Below the pieces are notes generated by a model that did no database searches, was not told the origin of the DNA, and saw only the letters and a program-made list of their open reading frames with translations. DNA of 64,000 nt from Pseudomonas vancouverensis (GTDB taxonomy: Bacteria > Pseudomonadota > Gammaproteobacteria > Pseudomonadales > Pseudomonadaceae), in contig NZ_RRZK01000002.1 in the NCBI RefSeq assembly GCF_004348895.1, positions 310,001 to 374,000 of the forward strand, written 5' to 3'. The first letter of the stretch is position 1, and each line of letters starts with the position of its first letter. Both the position numbers and the translations under genes were made by a program. Shown in pieces: positions 1 to 9,464 of this stretch.

Positions 1-2
1 AC

Positions 3-1997
3 ATCCGCGGGATCGATGGCGACCGCGTGTTGACCCAGGTCGACGGCGTGCAAGTGCCAGACGGCTTCTTCAACGGTCCCTATGCCCAGACCAACCGCAA
101 CTATGTCGACCCGGAAATCGTCAAGCGCGTGGAAATCCTCCGCGGCCCGGCCTCGGTCCTGTACGGCAGCAACGCCATCGGCGGCGCCGTCAGCTACTAC
201 ACCCTGGACCCGGACGACATCATCAAGCCGGGCCAGGATGTCGGCGCGCGCCTGAAAACCGGCTACAGCTCCGCTGACGAAAGCTGGCTGACCTCGGGCA
301 CCGTGGCCGGCCGTACCGGCGACTTCGATGGCCTGCTGCACCTCAGCCAGCGCAACGGTCATGAAACCGAATCCTACGGCGAAACCGGCGGCACCGGCTT
401 GAACCGCACCGAGGCCAACCCTGAAGACGTGCGCACCACCAGCGTGCTGGCAAAAATGGGCTGGAACTACGCTGACGACGCACGCCTGGGCCTGACCTAC
501 GAGCACTACAAGGACGACCGCGACACCAATCAGTTGAGCGCCGTGGGCGGCCCGTTCAACGCCGGTCGCGGCTTCGGCTTCTACAAGGCCCGCGGCGGTA
601 ATGACACCATCACCCGCGAACGCTTTGGCCTGGAGCACAGCTTCGGCCTGGACAGCGCACTGGCCGACAACATCAAGTGGTCGCTGAACTACCAGATCGC
701 CAAGACCGACCAGAGCACCGAGGAAATCTACGCGCCGTCGCGGACCGTGCTACGTAACCGCGACACCACCTACAAGGATCGCCAGTGGGTGTTCGATGCC
801 CAGGCCGACAAGTCGTTTGTCATCGCCGACACCGATCACCTGGTGACCTACGGCACCACCATCAAGCAGGACAAAGTGACCGGCCTGCGTACCGGTACCG
901 GCACCTGCCTGACCGTGGCCGGCACCTGCCGGGTGATCGGTGCGCCAAGCGCCAGCGACACGCTGACACCGGCCAGTGACTTTCCGGACCCGACCATCAA
1001 CAGCTACAGCCTGTTCGCCCAGGATCAGATCAGTTGGGGTAACTGGACCTTCCTGCCCGGCGCCCGCTACGACTACACCGAACTCAAGCCGCACATCACC
1101 GACGAGTTCCTGGCCACCGCCGACCAGAGCGGCAATGGTTCCATCAGCGACGAGACCAAGACCTGGCATCGCCTGTCGCCGAAGTTCGGCACCACCTACA
1201 GCTTCAACGATCACTACACCTGGTACGGCCAATACGCCGAAGGCTTCCGTACGCCGACGGCCAAGGCTCTTTATGGTCGATTCGAGAACATCGCCGGCGG
1301 CTATCAGGTAGCGCCCAACCCGGACCTCGAACCGGAGAAAAGCAAAAGCTACGAAACAGGTCTGCGCGGCAACTTCGAGCAGGGCTCGTTTGATGTAGCG
1401 GTGTTCTACAACAAATATCGCGACTTCATCGACGAGAACGCCATCACCCCCGGCTACACCGAGACCACGTTCCAGAGCAACAACATCAAGCACGCCACCA
1501 TCAAGGGTGCCGAGGTCAAGGGACGTCTGAACCTTGATGCCTTTGGCGCGCCACAAGGTCTCTACACCCAGGGTTCGGTGGCGTATGCCTATGGTCGCAA
1601 TGACGACAGCGGCGAACCGCTCAACAGCGTCAACCCGCTGACCGGTGTGTTCGGTCTCGGCTATGACCACGACAACTACGGCGGCTTGCTCAGCTGGACG
1701 CTGGTGAAGAAAAAAGATCGCGTCGACAGCACCACGTTCAAGACCCCGGACGGCACCAGCACTCAGTTCAAGACCCCGGGCTTCGGCGTTCTGGACATGA
1801 GCGCGTTCTACAAGGTGACTGACGATGTCACCGTCAGCGGCGGCGTCTACAACCTGACTGACAAGAAGTACTGGCTGTGGGATGACGTGCGCGGCTACGA
1901 CAGCGTCGGCGAAGCCTCGGTGACGCAACCGGCCAACCTCGATCGCCTGACCCAGCCGGGTCGCAACTTCGCGGTCAACCTGATCTGGGACATCTGA
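3..1997 (+). CDS. TonB-dependent heme/hemoglobin receptor (5' partial)
   Basis: The frame is open from base 3, so the start, signal peptide and part of the plug lie outside the window; 664 residues remain. The plug end is clear (VEILRGPASVLYGSNAIGG), followed by a long beta-barrel ending in NFAVNLIWDI. The heme-receptor boxes are FRTPT (about 1244-1258) and NPDLEPEKS (about 1316-1342), which places it in the hemin/hemoglobin/lactoferrin receptor family. It would import heme across the outer membrane using TonB energy. The loop between the boxes has no His but has Tyr residues, as in P. aeruginosa PhuR, where a Tyr binds heme. The next gene is a heme oxygenase, which supports the heme role. 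The promoter and any Fur box are outside the window. Confidence 0.9.
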   Translation: MRGIDGDRVLTQVDGVQVPDGFFNGPYAQTNRNYVDPEIVKRVEILRGPASVLYGSNAIGGAVSYYTLDPDDIIKPGQDVGARLKTGYSSADESWLTSGTVAGRTGDFDGLLHLSQRNGHETESYGETGGTGLNRTEANPEDVRTTSVLAKMGWNYADDARLGLTYEHYKDDRDTNQLSAVGGPFNAGRGFGFYKARGGNDTITRERFGLEHSFGLDSALADNIKWSLNYQIAKTDQSTEEIYAPSRTVLRNRDTTYKDRQWVFDAQADKSFVIADTDHLVTYGTTIKQDKVTGLRTGTGTCLTVAGTCRVIGAPSASDTLTPASDFPDPTINSYSLFAQDQISWGNWTFLPGARYDYTELKPHITDEFLATADQSGNGSISDETKTWHRLSPKFGTTYSFNDHYTWYGQYAEGFRTPTAKALYGRFENIAGGYQVAPNPDLEPEKSKSYETGLRGNFEQGSFDVAVFYNKYRDFIDENAITPGYTETTFQSNNIKHATIKGAEVKGRLNLDAFGAPQGLYTQGSVAYAYGRNDDSGEPLNSVNPLTGVFGLGYDHDNYGGLLSWTLVKKKDRVDSTTFKTPDGTSTQFKTPGFGVLDMSAFYKVTDDVTVSGGVYNLTDKKYWLWDDVRGYDSVGEASVTQPANLDRLTQPGRNFAVNLIWDI

Positions 1998-2005
1998 TCG
2001 GGACG

Positions 2006-2047
2006 TCCTCGGCGAGCGGCCCTGTCAGCGCTCGCCGAGGATTTTTT
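2006..2047 (+). terminator. Rho-independent terminator after heme receptor
   Basis: Arms of about 12 bp (CCTCGGCGAGCG / CGCTCGCCGAGG) around a 10-nt loop are followed by a run of six T. It lies between the receptor and the heme oxygenase gene, so hemO transcription may be partly uncoupled from the receptor. Confidence 0.85.
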
Positions 2048-2109
2048 ACTGTCAGGCGCCGGCTGATTCGTCTCGTTAGCAAGCGCCTCTTCTTTCCCAA
2101 GGATTTGCC

Positions 2110-2712
2110 ATGACTACCCAGGACACCGCTCAACGCCCCCACCTGCGTTCGCAACGCTTGAACCAGATCACCCATGAGCCGCACAGCAAACTCGATGCGC
2201 TGGTCAAAGCCCATGCACCGTTCGAAACCCAGGCCAACTTCGCCCGTTTCGTGGTGGCCCAGTACCTGTTCCAGTCGGAACTGGTCGCGCTGTACAACGA
2301 TGCCGAACTGACCGCCATCGTCAGCGACCTGCCAGAGCGCTGCCGCGCCGACGCGGCCAAGGCTGACCTGGCGGACCTCGACACCGAAGTGCCGGCCCCG
2401 GTTACCGGTGCCCTGAAGAACCCGAGCAAGGCCGAAGCCCTGGGCTGGATCTTCGTTTCCGAAGGCTCCAAGCTTGGCGCAGCTTTTCTGATCAAGCGTG
2501 CCGTGGGCCTGGGCCTGAGCGAAACCTTCGGCGCCCGTCACCTCGGTGAACCCGCCGGTGGCCGTGCCGAAGGCTGGAAGCGTTTCGTCAAGACGCTGGA
2601 CGGTCTGGAGTTCACTGCCGAGGAAGAAGCTGCAGTGGAAAAAGGCGCCATCGATGCGTTCAATCGCTTCACTGTATTGCTGGAACAGGCATACGCCACT
2701 GAAGCGGCCTGA
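2110..2712 (+). CDS. hemO: Biliverdin-producing heme oxygenase (HemO/PigA type)
   Basis: 200 residues, the usual size for bacterial HemO. It opens cytoplasmic heme to release iron, CO and biliverdin. The N-terminal region LRSQRLNQITHEPHSKL carries the proximal heme ligand His25, and GWIFVSEGSKLGAAF forms the distal helix. From memory of P. aeruginosa HemO, the residues that turn the heme for beta/delta cleavage (N19, K34, F117, K132) align with N18, K33, F115 and R130 here, so a non-alpha biliverdin is likely. The start follows an AAGGA ribosome site. It lies just downstream of a heme receptor and its terminator, and no Fur box is obvious in the short gap. Confidence 0.93.
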   Translation: MTTQDTAQRPHLRSQRLNQITHEPHSKLDALVKAHAPFETQANFARFVVAQYLFQSELVALYNDAELTAIVSDLPERCRADAAKADLADLDTEVPAPVTGALKNPSKAEALGWIFVSEGSKLGAAFLIKRAVGLGLSETFGARHLGEPAGGRAEGWKRFVKTLDGLEFTAEEEAAVEKGAIDAFNRFTVLLEQAYATEAA

Positions 2713-2725
2713 TTGATCCCCGCAT

Positions 2726-2824
2726 CCTTGTAGGAGCGAGCATGCTCGCGATAGCGGACTGATATTCAATAGAGATGTCGGCTGTCAGACCGTAATCGCG
2801 AGCAAGCTCGCTCCCACAAGGGGG
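2726..2824. repeat. REP pair (inverted, GAGC..GCTCGCGAT family)
   Basis: Two inverted copies of the Pseudomonas REP palindrome: GTAGGAGCGAGCATGCTCGCGAT and its near reverse complement ending GCTCGCTCCCAC, separated by about 45 bp. It sits between hemO and the DUF454 gene. Confidence 0.85.
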
Positions 2825-2874
2825 CGTTGTAATTCTGTAAGATCTCGATTCGCCTCACGTATTGCCTTGAGCCC

Positions 2875-3267
2875 ATGCCCGCTTCTTCCTCGAAAATCTC
2901 GCGCCTCCTATTCGGTCTGCTGGCCTATGTCAGCCTGGGCATCGGCCTGATTGCGATCGTCATTCCCGGTCTGCCGACCACCGAGTTCATCCTGTTGGCC
3001 GCCTGGGCCGCGACCCGCAGCTCGCCGCGCCTGAGTGCCTGGCTGGAGAACCATCGCCTGTTCGGCCCGATCCTGCAGAACTGGCGCAACGGCAAGATCA
3101 TCGCCCGTCGAGCCAAGATCAGCGCCACGGTCAGCATGCTGCTGTGCGCCACCTTGATGCTGGTGATGCTCGATCACGGCTGGCCGGTTTACCTGGCCAT
3201 TGCCGGCATGAGCCTGGGCAACCTGTGGATCTGGTCACGACCGGAATCCCTGCCAAAAGTGTCGTAA
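2875..3267 (+). CDS. DUF454 (YbaN-like) inner-membrane protein
   Basis: 130 residues, the normal DUF454 length. Hydrophobic stretches at about 8-35 (LLAYVSLGIGLIAIVIPGLP) and 88-122 make it an inner-membrane protein. The family signature PGLPTTEFILLAAWAA and the middle segment with NHRLFGPILQNWR are visible. The biochemical function of the family is not established. Here it sits beside a heme oxygenase and heme receptor, so a link to heme handling is possible, but a REP pair separates it from hemO and co-transcription is uncertain. Confidence 0.85.
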   Translation: MPASSSKISRLLFGLLAYVSLGIGLIAIVIPGLPTTEFILLAAWAATRSSPRLSAWLENHRLFGPILQNWRNGKIIARRAKISATVSMLLCATLMLVMLDHGWPVYLAIAGMSLGNLWIWSRPESLPKVS

Positions 3268-3489
3268 GACTGCGTTTACCGGCGGCAAATCCTCCACGCT
3301 TTTTTACTATTTTTAACGCCATTTTCGGCACATTTTCCTGCGCAAACGTTCAACCACTACCGTTCGTCGGGTTGTCATTCATGTAACCTCGTCGCCACGC
3401 CGATGTGCATTGAATGGCGCTAAATGGATTTAGCGTGCCGAGCCCTGAGCGCTCGCAGCCAACACTTCATCCATTCGCGAGTTCGCCCT

Positions 3490-5628
3490 ATGTTCGACTC
3501 ACTGTCCATCCGCCTGAAAATCGTCCTGTTGTCCGGTCTGTGCCTGTTGGGTGTAGTCGCGCTGATAGTGGGTATGAACATCTACCAGACCCGTCAGAAC
3601 AACGGTCTGGTCAATGATTCCAGCAGCAGAATGCTCACCGCCAGCGTGCAGGACCTGCTCCAGGCCAAGGCGGCCGAGCAGGCGGTGCGGGTGCAGAAGA
3701 CCTTCGGCGAAACCCTGACGGTGGTCACCGCGCTGGTGGACCAGATCCAGGACATGCGCACCCTGGCGGCCAAGCGCTCGCTGGAACCCGGTGCCTTGCG
3801 TGAAGAGTTGAACCTGAGCCTGAAAACCGCCTTCGAGCGCAACAGCAAAGTGTTGGGCGTCTGGCTCGCCTTCGAACCCAATGGCCTGGACGGCAAGGAC
3901 AGCGAGTTCGTCAACGATGCCGCGCGCCAGTCCAACGAGGCCGGTCGCTTCGCCACCTATTTCAGCCGCGCCGGGGGCGAAACGCTGAACACGATCATGG
4001 TCGAAGAGGACATGACCAAGACCACCCTGAACCTCAGCGGCACGCCCTACAACGTCTGGTACACCTGCCCGCGGGACAGCAAGCGCATCTGCCTGCTCGA
4101 CCCGTACGCCGATACCGTCGGCACCAAGGAAGTGCTGATGACCACCATTTCCGCGCCGCTGGTGGTGGATGGCAAGTCCATCGGTGTGGTCGGTGTCGAC
4201 ATCGCTCTCGATGCCCTGCAAGCGGCGGCCGTTGGCTCCCAACGCGAGCTGTTCAACAGTGCCGGGCACATGCTGATTGTCTCGGGCACCGGCGTGCTCG
4301 CCGCCTACAGTGCCGACGCCGGTAAAGTCGGCAAGAACATCGGTGACACCCTGGGCGCGGACGGCAAGGACGTCATGCAACTGCTCGGCGGTGGTGCGCC
4401 AAAAATCCTCCAGCAGGGCGACCTGATCCGTGCCGTGTACCCGGTCAGCCCGATTCCGGACGCCAAGCCCTGGGCCGTGGTGATCGACCTGCCCAAGCAA
4501 GTGCTGCTGGAAGACTCGGTGAAACTGCAGGCGGTGCTCGACGATGCCCAGCAAAGCGGCACGATCAAAGCCGTGCTGGTGGCGGTGATTGCCGGCGTGA
4601 TCGGACTGCTGCTGATCTGGCTGACCGCCTCCGGCGTAACCCGCCCCATCAACAGCGTGGCGGTCATGCTCAAGGCGATCGCCAGTGGCGACGGTGACCT
4701 GACCCAACGCCTGCACTACAGCAAGAAAGACGAGTTGGGCGAACTGGTGAGCTGGTTCAATCGTTTCCTCGACAAGCTGCAACCGACCATCGCGCAGATC
4801 AAGCAAAGCATCACCGACGCCCGCGGCACTGCTGATCAGTCTTCGGAGATCGCCCGTCAGACCAGCGAGGGCATGCTGGTGCAGTTCCGCGAAATCGACC
4901 AGGTCGCCACCGCTTCCAACGAAATGAGCGCCACCGCCCACGACGTCGCCAACAGTGCCTCGAACGCGGCCAGCGCCGCCAAGGGTGCCGATCAGTCGGC
5001 TCGCGATGGCATGGCGATCATCGAGCGCAGCACCCGCGACATCAATCAACTGGCCGACGAGGTCAGCAAGGCGGTGACTGAAGTCGAGGCGCTGGCGGTC
5101 AACAGCGAGCAGATCGGTTCGGTGCTGGAAGTGATCCGCAGCATCGCCGAACAAACCAACCTGCTGGCCCTTAACGCCGCGATCGAAGCGGCCCGTGCCG
5201 GTGAAAGCGGTCGCGGCTTCGCGGTGGTTGCCGACGAAGTACGCAACCTGGCCAAGCGCACCCAGGATTCGGTGGAAGAAATTCGCCTGGTGATCGAGCG
5301 CATCCAGTCCGGCACCCGCGGCGTGGTGGCGACCATGCATTCGAGCCAGACCCAGGCCCACAGCAACGCCGGGCAAATCCAGCAAGCGGTTCAGGCCCTG
5401 GGCAAAATCAGCGACGCGGTGACCGTGATCAGCGACATGAACCTGCAGATCGCCAGCGCCGCCGAGCAACAAAGCGCCGTGGCCGAAGAGGTCAACCGCA
5501 ACGTCTCGGCGATCCGTACCGTGACCGAAACCCTGACCGGCCAGGCGACTGAATCGGCGCAGATCAGCAATCAGCTCAACTCGCTGACCACCCAGCAGAT
5601 GAAATTGATGGATCAGTTCCGCGTGTAA
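3490..5628 (+). CDS. Methyl-accepting chemotaxis protein with periplasmic Cache-type sensor
   Basis: 712 residues from ATG 3490 ([10 protein letters not shown]); an upstream in-frame ATG at 3424 would add 22 residues before the first membrane helix and is less likely. TM1 is at about 9-30, the periplasmic sensor at 35-355 (double-Cache-like, with [10 protein letters not shown] and [10 protein letters not shown]), TM2 at about 358-380, HAMP at 380-432, and the cytoplasmic signalling domain runs to the end. The conserved hairpin tip [19 protein letters not shown] is at about 553-571. It controls CheA and hence flagellar motor switching. There is no C-terminal CheR-docking pentapeptide (ends DQFRV). 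The ligand cannot be read from the sequence; the PctA-type amino-acid motif is not apparent. Confidence 0.92.
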   Translation: MFDSLSIRLKIVLLSGLCLLGVVALIVGMNIYQTRQNNGLVNDSSSRMLTASVQDLLQAKAAEQAVRVQKTFGETLTVVTALVDQIQDMRTLAAKRSLEPGALREELNLSLKTAFERNSKVLGVWLAFEPNGLDGKDSEFVNDAARQSNEAGRFATYFSRAGGETLNTIMVEEDMTKTTLNLSGTPYNVWYTCPRDSKRICLLDPYADTVGTKEVLMTTISAPLVVDGKSIGVVGVDIALDALQAAAVGSQRELFNSAGHMLIVSGTGVLAAYSADAGKVGKNIGDTLGADGKDVMQLLGGGAPKILQQGDLIRAVYPVSPIPDAKPWAVVIDLPKQVLLEDSVKLQAVLDDAQQSGTIKAVLVAVIAGVIGLLLIWLTASGVTRPINSVAVMLKAIASGDGDLTQRLHYSKKDELGELVSWFNRFLDKLQPTIAQIKQSITDARGTADQSSEIARQTSEGMLVQFREIDQVATASNEMSATAHDVANSASNAASAAKGADQSARDGMAIIERSTRDINQLADEVSKAVTEVEALAVNSEQIGSVLEVIRSIAEQTNLLALNAAIEAARAGESGRGFAVVADEVRNLAKRTQDSVEEIRLVIERIQSGTRGVVATMHSSQTQAHSNAGQIQQAVQALGKISDAVTVISDMNLQIASAAEQQSAVAEEVNRNVSAIRTVTETLTGQATESAQISNQLNSLTTQQMKLMDQFRV

Positions 5629-5637
5629 GCACACATC

Positions 5638-5734
5638 CCCCTGCAGGAGCGAGCCTGCTCGCGATAGCAATCTGTCAGTTATTACTTTGGCGGCTGACAC
5701 ACTGCAATCGCGAGCAAGCTCGCTCCCACAAGGG
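5638..5734. repeat. REP pair
   Basis: Inverted REP copies (GGAGCGAGCCTGCTCGCGAT and ATCGCGAGCAAGCTCGCTCC) with about 40 bp between them, immediately after the chemoreceptor stop. Confidence 0.85.
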
Positions 5735-5807
5735 ATTGCCCACAGGGATCTTCATCTGGCTTGAGGTTTTTTGATCTAAGATCGGGCTCTCTGACGGAGG
5801 GCCTTCG

Positions 5808-7157
5808 ATGACTGATCTGCTCACATCCATGCAAGCCGCACTGGACTTGCCTCACACGCCGCTCCCTTTCCTCTCCAGCGGCGCCCTGCCCTCGGCGTTT
5901 GCCGTCACCGATCTGGCCTGCGCCAGTATCGGCGTGGCGGGCCAGGCCGTCAGCGAATTACTGCACCAACAAACCGGACACTTGCCGTCGGTGGCAGTCG
6001 ACCGACGGCTGGCCTCCTTCTGGTTTGCCAGCTCAATTCGCCCGACAGGCTGGAGCGTGCCGCCGTTGTGGGACCCGGTGGCCGGTGACTACGCCACCCG
6101 CGACGGCTGGATTCGCCTGCACACCAATGCGCCGCATCATCGCGCCGCTGCCGAGAGCGTGCTCGGTGCCTGTGTGGATCGTGCAGCGATGGCCAGCAAG
6201 GTGGCGCAGTGGACCAAGCGCGATCTCGAACAGGCCGTGGTCGACGCCGGTGGCTGCGCCGCCGAGATGCGCAGCTGGCAAGCGTGGCAACGCCATCCTC
6301 AAGGTCAGGCGGTCAACGCTGAACCGCTGGTCCTGTTCACCCGTCATCAGGGTGAAAACCGCACTGAGTGGAAAGGCTCAAGTGACCACCCGCTCGCCGG
6401 GATCAAGGTACTGGATTTGACCCGGGTCCTCGCCGGCCCCATCGCCAGCCGTTTTCTCGCCGGCCTTGGCGCCGATGTGTTGCGCATCGACCCGCCGACC
6501 TGGAACGAACCCGGTGTCGTGCCTGAAGTCACCCTCGGCAAGCACTGTGCACGCCTCGATCTGCACAAGACGGCAGATCGCGCGGTCTTCGAAAACCTGC
6601 TCAGGGACGCCGATGTGCTGCTTCACGGCTACCGCGCCGACGCACTCGAACGTCTGGGCTTCGGTGTGAGCGAACGACAGCCACTCAATCCCCGCCTGAT
6701 CGATGTCTGCCTCAATGCCTACGGCTGGAGTGGCCCCTGGCTGAACCGTCGAGGTTTCGACAGCCTGGTGCAAATGAGCAGCGGCATTGCCGAGGCCGGC
6801 ATGCATTGGCAAGGTGCGGACAAACCGACGCCCCTGCCAGTACAGGCGCTGGATCACGCCACTGGGTACTTGATGGCGGCCAGTGTGATTCGCTTGTTGG
6901 CGCAGCGACTGCACAGCGGCCAGGCGGGTTCTGCGCAATTGTCACTGGCACGCACGGCAGCGTTGTTGATCGGGCAAGGAGCGGGGTCGGTTGAGGCGTT
7001 GCGTGGGGAAGACGAGTTGGATCAGGGACCGCAGATTGAGCGGACACCATGGGGGCCGGCGCGTCGGTTGCGGCCACCGGTGAATATTTCAGGGACGCCA
7101 TTGCACTGGGCATTGCCAGCCTCTGAGTTGGGTTCACATCGTGCACAGTGGTGGTGA
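5808..7157 (+). CDS. CaiB/BaiF class III CoA-transferase family protein, rearranged
   Basis: 449 residues. The diagnostic family N-terminus (LAGIKVLDLTRVLAGPIA) does not occur near residue 5 but near 195. The likely catalytic Asp is D318 in RRGFDSLVQMSSG, matching the formyl-CoA transferase aspartate that forms the acyl-enzyme intermediate. The first ~190 residues resemble the usual C-terminal half of these enzymes (YATRDGWIRLH, then WTKRDLEQAVVDAGG). The protein therefore looks circularly permuted or partly duplicated. The family moves CoA between carboxylic acids; the substrate here is unknown. It stands alone, converging on alkA with 4 bp between stops. Confidence 0.8.
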   Translation: MTDLLTSMQAALDLPHTPLPFLSSGALPSAFAVTDLACASIGVAGQAVSELLHQQTGHLPSVAVDRRLASFWFASSIRPTGWSVPPLWDPVAGDYATRDGWIRLHTNAPHHRAAAESVLGACVDRAAMASKVAQWTKRDLEQAVVDAGGCAAEMRSWQAWQRHPQGQAVNAEPLVLFTRHQGENRTEWKGSSDHPLAGIKVLDLTRVLAGPIASRFLAGLGADVLRIDPPTWNEPGVVPEVTLGKHCARLDLHKTADRAVFENLLRDADVLLHGYRADALERLGFGVSERQPLNPRLIDVCLNAYGWSGPWLNRRGFDSLVQMSSGIAEAGMHWQGADKPTPLPVQALDHATGYLMAASVIRLLAQRLHSGQAGSAQLSLARTAALLIGQGAGSVEALRGEDELDQGPQIERTPWGPARRLRPPVNISGTPLHWALPASELGSHRAQWW

Positions 7158-7161
7158 CGAA

Positions 7162-8025
7162 CTAATCGCCCCGACTCAACGACGTCCACAACAGCTGCGC
7201 CGCATACCCCCGATAGGGCCGCCAACCCTCAGCCCGCGCCAATAATTGCTTCGCTGTCACCGGCCCACCCTCCAGCGCCGCCAGGGCATTGATCAGGCCG
7301 ATATCGCCATTGGGGAACCCATCCATCTCGCGCAACTGGCGCAACGCAACGTACTGCGCAGTCCAGTCGCCAATGCCGTGCAGGGCCAGCAGCCGGCCGA
7401 CGCCACCTTCGCGCCCCGGCTCAAACAACCGGGGATCATCGAGCAAGGCTTGCGCCACACCCGATAACGTCCGACCGCGACTGCGGGGCATGCCCAACGC
7501 CGCCAGATCCGCCGCTGCCAACACCTCTGCCGTAGGAAACACATGGCTCAGCCCCGGCACTGGCGTGTTCAGTGCAACGCCATACTGCGCCACGAGTTTG
7601 CCCGCCAGTCTGATCGCTGCAACCACGGTAATCTGCTGCCCCAGCACGGCACGAGTAGCCAGTTCCAGCCCATCCCAGGCGCCCGGTACGCGAAGCCCCG
7701 GACGCTGGCCAATCAGGGCCTGCATCAGTGGATCGGCCGCCAGGTGCCGGTGCATCGGCACAAGGTCGGCGTCCAGATCAAACATCCGCCGCACGCGGCT
7801 GATGATGTCAGGCATGGCAGCCGGGTCGGGAAAATCCACGCTCAGTTCAAGGGCGTCTGCAGTGCCGGGCCGAATGGAAAAACTACCCTGCTGGCCACCC
7901 AGCCCGATGCTGCGTGAGTAAACATCCTCGACGACGGTTTCCAGCCCGGTGATTGCCCTTGCCCGCAAGAACCCCAGCATCGCCGGCCAGTCATAGGGCG
8001 GCTGGTACGCCAGCATCACCTTCAT
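7162..8025 (-). CDS. alkA: DNA-3-methyladenine glycosylase II
   Basis: 287 residues, the AlkA length. An N-terminal AlkA_N domain (1-110) is followed by the HhH-GPD glycosylase fold. The helix-hairpin-helix is at 212-229 (LLALHGIGDWTAQYVALR), the catalytic Asp is D241 in FPNGDIGL, and the typical end WRPYRGYAAQLLW is present. It removes alkylated purines such as 3-methyladenine from DNA to start base-excision repair. Its ATG overlaps the stop of the antiporter gene by 4 bp (ATGA), so the two genes are co-transcribed and probably translationally coupled. No Ada methyltransferase domain is attached. Confidence 0.93.
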   Translation of the reverse strand: MKVMLAYQPPYDWPAMLGFLRARAITGLETVVEDVYSRSIGLGGQQGSFSIRPGTADALELSVDFPDPAAMPDIISRVRRMFDLDADLVPMHRHLAADPLMQALIGQRPGLRVPGAWDGLELATRAVLGQQITVVAAIRLAGKLVAQYGVALNTPVPGLSHVFPTAEVLAAADLAALGMPRSRGRTLSGVAQALLDDPRLFEPGREGGVGRLLALHGIGDWTAQYVALRQLREMDGFPNGDIGLINALAALEGGPVTAKQLLARAEGWRPYRGYAAQLLWTSLSRGD

Positions 8026-9449
8026 AAGCTCAACAGCCCGCTGTACAAGGCATAAGCGGCCAGCCCCGCGCCGCTGATCACGCAGGTGAAGATGCCTTTC
8101 TCGATCGCTGTGAACAGTGGCTTGCCCTGTTCATGTCGCGCCTTGGCAAACAGGATCACGCCAGGGGCATAGAGCAGCGCCGAGAGCAGCAGGTATTTCA
8201 ATCCTCCAGCGTAGAGCAGCCACAGCGCGTAACAGACCGCAGTGGCGGCAATCAGCAGGTCCTTGCTGCGCTCGCCCGGCGCCTGCTCATAGGTTTCGCC
8301 TCGCCCGCTCAACAGCAGCGCATAACCTGCCGACCACAGATACGGCACCAGAATCATCGATGACGCCAGGTAGATCAGGCTGGTGTAGGTGCCGGCGGAA
8401 AACAGCGTGATCAGCAGAAACAGCTGGATCATGGCGTTGGTCAGCCACATGGCGTTGACCGGCACATGGTTGGCGTTTTCCTTGGCCAGGAAGGCCGGCA
8501 TGGTTTTGTCCTTCGCCGTGGCGAAGAGAATTTCGGCACAGAGCATGGCCCAGGACAACAAGGCTCCCAGCAGCGAAATCGCCAGCCCGACACTGATCAA
8601 CAACGCGCCCCACGGGCCAACGATATGCTCCAGAACCGCCGCCAGCGACGGGTTCTGCAGCTTCGCCAGTTCCGGCTGGGTCATGATGCCCAGCGACAGC
8701 ACGTTCACCAGCACCAGCAACGCCAGTACGCCGATAAAGCCGATGACCGTCGCCCGGCCGACGTCCGAGCGTTTCTCGGCCCGGGCCGAATACACGCTCG
8801 CACCCTCGATGCCGATGAATACAAACACAGTGACCAGCATCATGTGGCGCACCTGGTCCATCACACTGCCGAATGCCGGGTTCTCGTGTCCCCAGAAATC
8901 CAGGACGAAGATATCAGCCTTGAAGGCCACCCCCGCAATCACGATGAACATGACCAGCGGCACGATCTTGGCGACGGTAGTCACCTGGTTGATGAACGCC
9001 GCCTCCTTGATTCCGCGCAGTACCAGGAAATGCACAGCCCACAACAGCACCGACGCGCAGGCAATGGCGATCGGCGTGTTGCCTTCGCCAAACACCGGAA
9101 CGTAATAACCCAGGGTGCTGAACAGCAAAATGAAGTAGCCGACATTGCCCAGCCAGGCACTGATCCAGTAGCCCCAGGCGGACGAAAAGCCCATGTAGTC
9201 ACCGAAGCCCGCCTTGGCGTAGGCGTACACCCCGGAGTTCAGCTCCGGTTTGCGATTGGCCAGGGTCTGGAACACGAATGCCAGGGTGAGCATGCCGACG
9301 GCGGTAATCCCCCAGCCAATCAGGATCGCTCCGGCTTCCGCACGCGCTGCCATGTTCTGCGGCAGGGAAAAGATCCCGCCACCGACCATCGACCCCACCA
9401 CCAGCGCGATCAGTGCGCCCAGGCGAAGCTTTTGCGGTGGTTGCGACAT
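8022..9449 (-). CDS. APC-family amino-acid antiporter, ArcD-like (arginine/ornithine type)
   Basis: About 475 residues with 12-13 hydrophobic helices. The start KLRLGALIALVVGSMVGGGI followed by SLPQN is typical of the basic amino-acid/polyamine antiporters of the APC superfamily, and the sequence resembles Pseudomonas ArcD. It likely exchanges arginine and ornithine or a related pair across the inner membrane. An ATG at 9464 would add five residues; 9449 is preferred because GGAG lies about 9 nt upstream. It is not next to arcABC as in P. aeruginosa but heads a two-gene unit with alkA, so it may be a paralogue, and the substrate is inferred. Confidence 0.82.
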   Translation of the reverse strand: MSQPPQKLRLGALIALVVGSMVGGGIFSLPQNMAARAEAGAILIGWGITAVGMLTLAFVFQTLANRKPELNSGVYAYAKAGFGDYMGFSSAWGYWISAWLGNVGYFILLFSTLGYYVPVFGEGNTPIAIACASVLLWAVHFLVLRGIKEAAFINQVTTVAKIVPLVMFIVIAGVAFKADIFVLDFWGHENPAFGSVMDQVRHMMLVTVFVFIGIEGASVYSARAEKRSDVGRATVIGFIGVLALLVLVNVLSLGIMTQPELAKLQNPSLAAVLEHIVGPWGALLISVGLAISLLGALLSWAMLCAEILFATAKDKTMPAFLAKENANHVPVNAMWLTNAMIQLFLLITLFSAGTYTSLIYLASSMILVPYLWSAGYALLLSGRGETYEQAPGERSKDLLIAATAVCYALWLLYAGGLKYLLLSALLYAPGVILFAKARHEQGKPLFTAIEKGIFTCVISGAGLAAYALYSGLLSL

Positions 9450-9464
9450 GTCGGGTGTCTCCAT

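Noticed and set aside
3350..3490. Sigma-28 (FliA) promoter before the first chemoreceptor
   Set aside because: The best candidate (TCAACC ... CGGGTTG) is too far from TCAAG-N14/15-GCCGATA.
3499..5700. Long minus-strand open frame opposite the first chemoreceptor
   Set aside because: Shadow of a clear MCP; no recognisable protein features.
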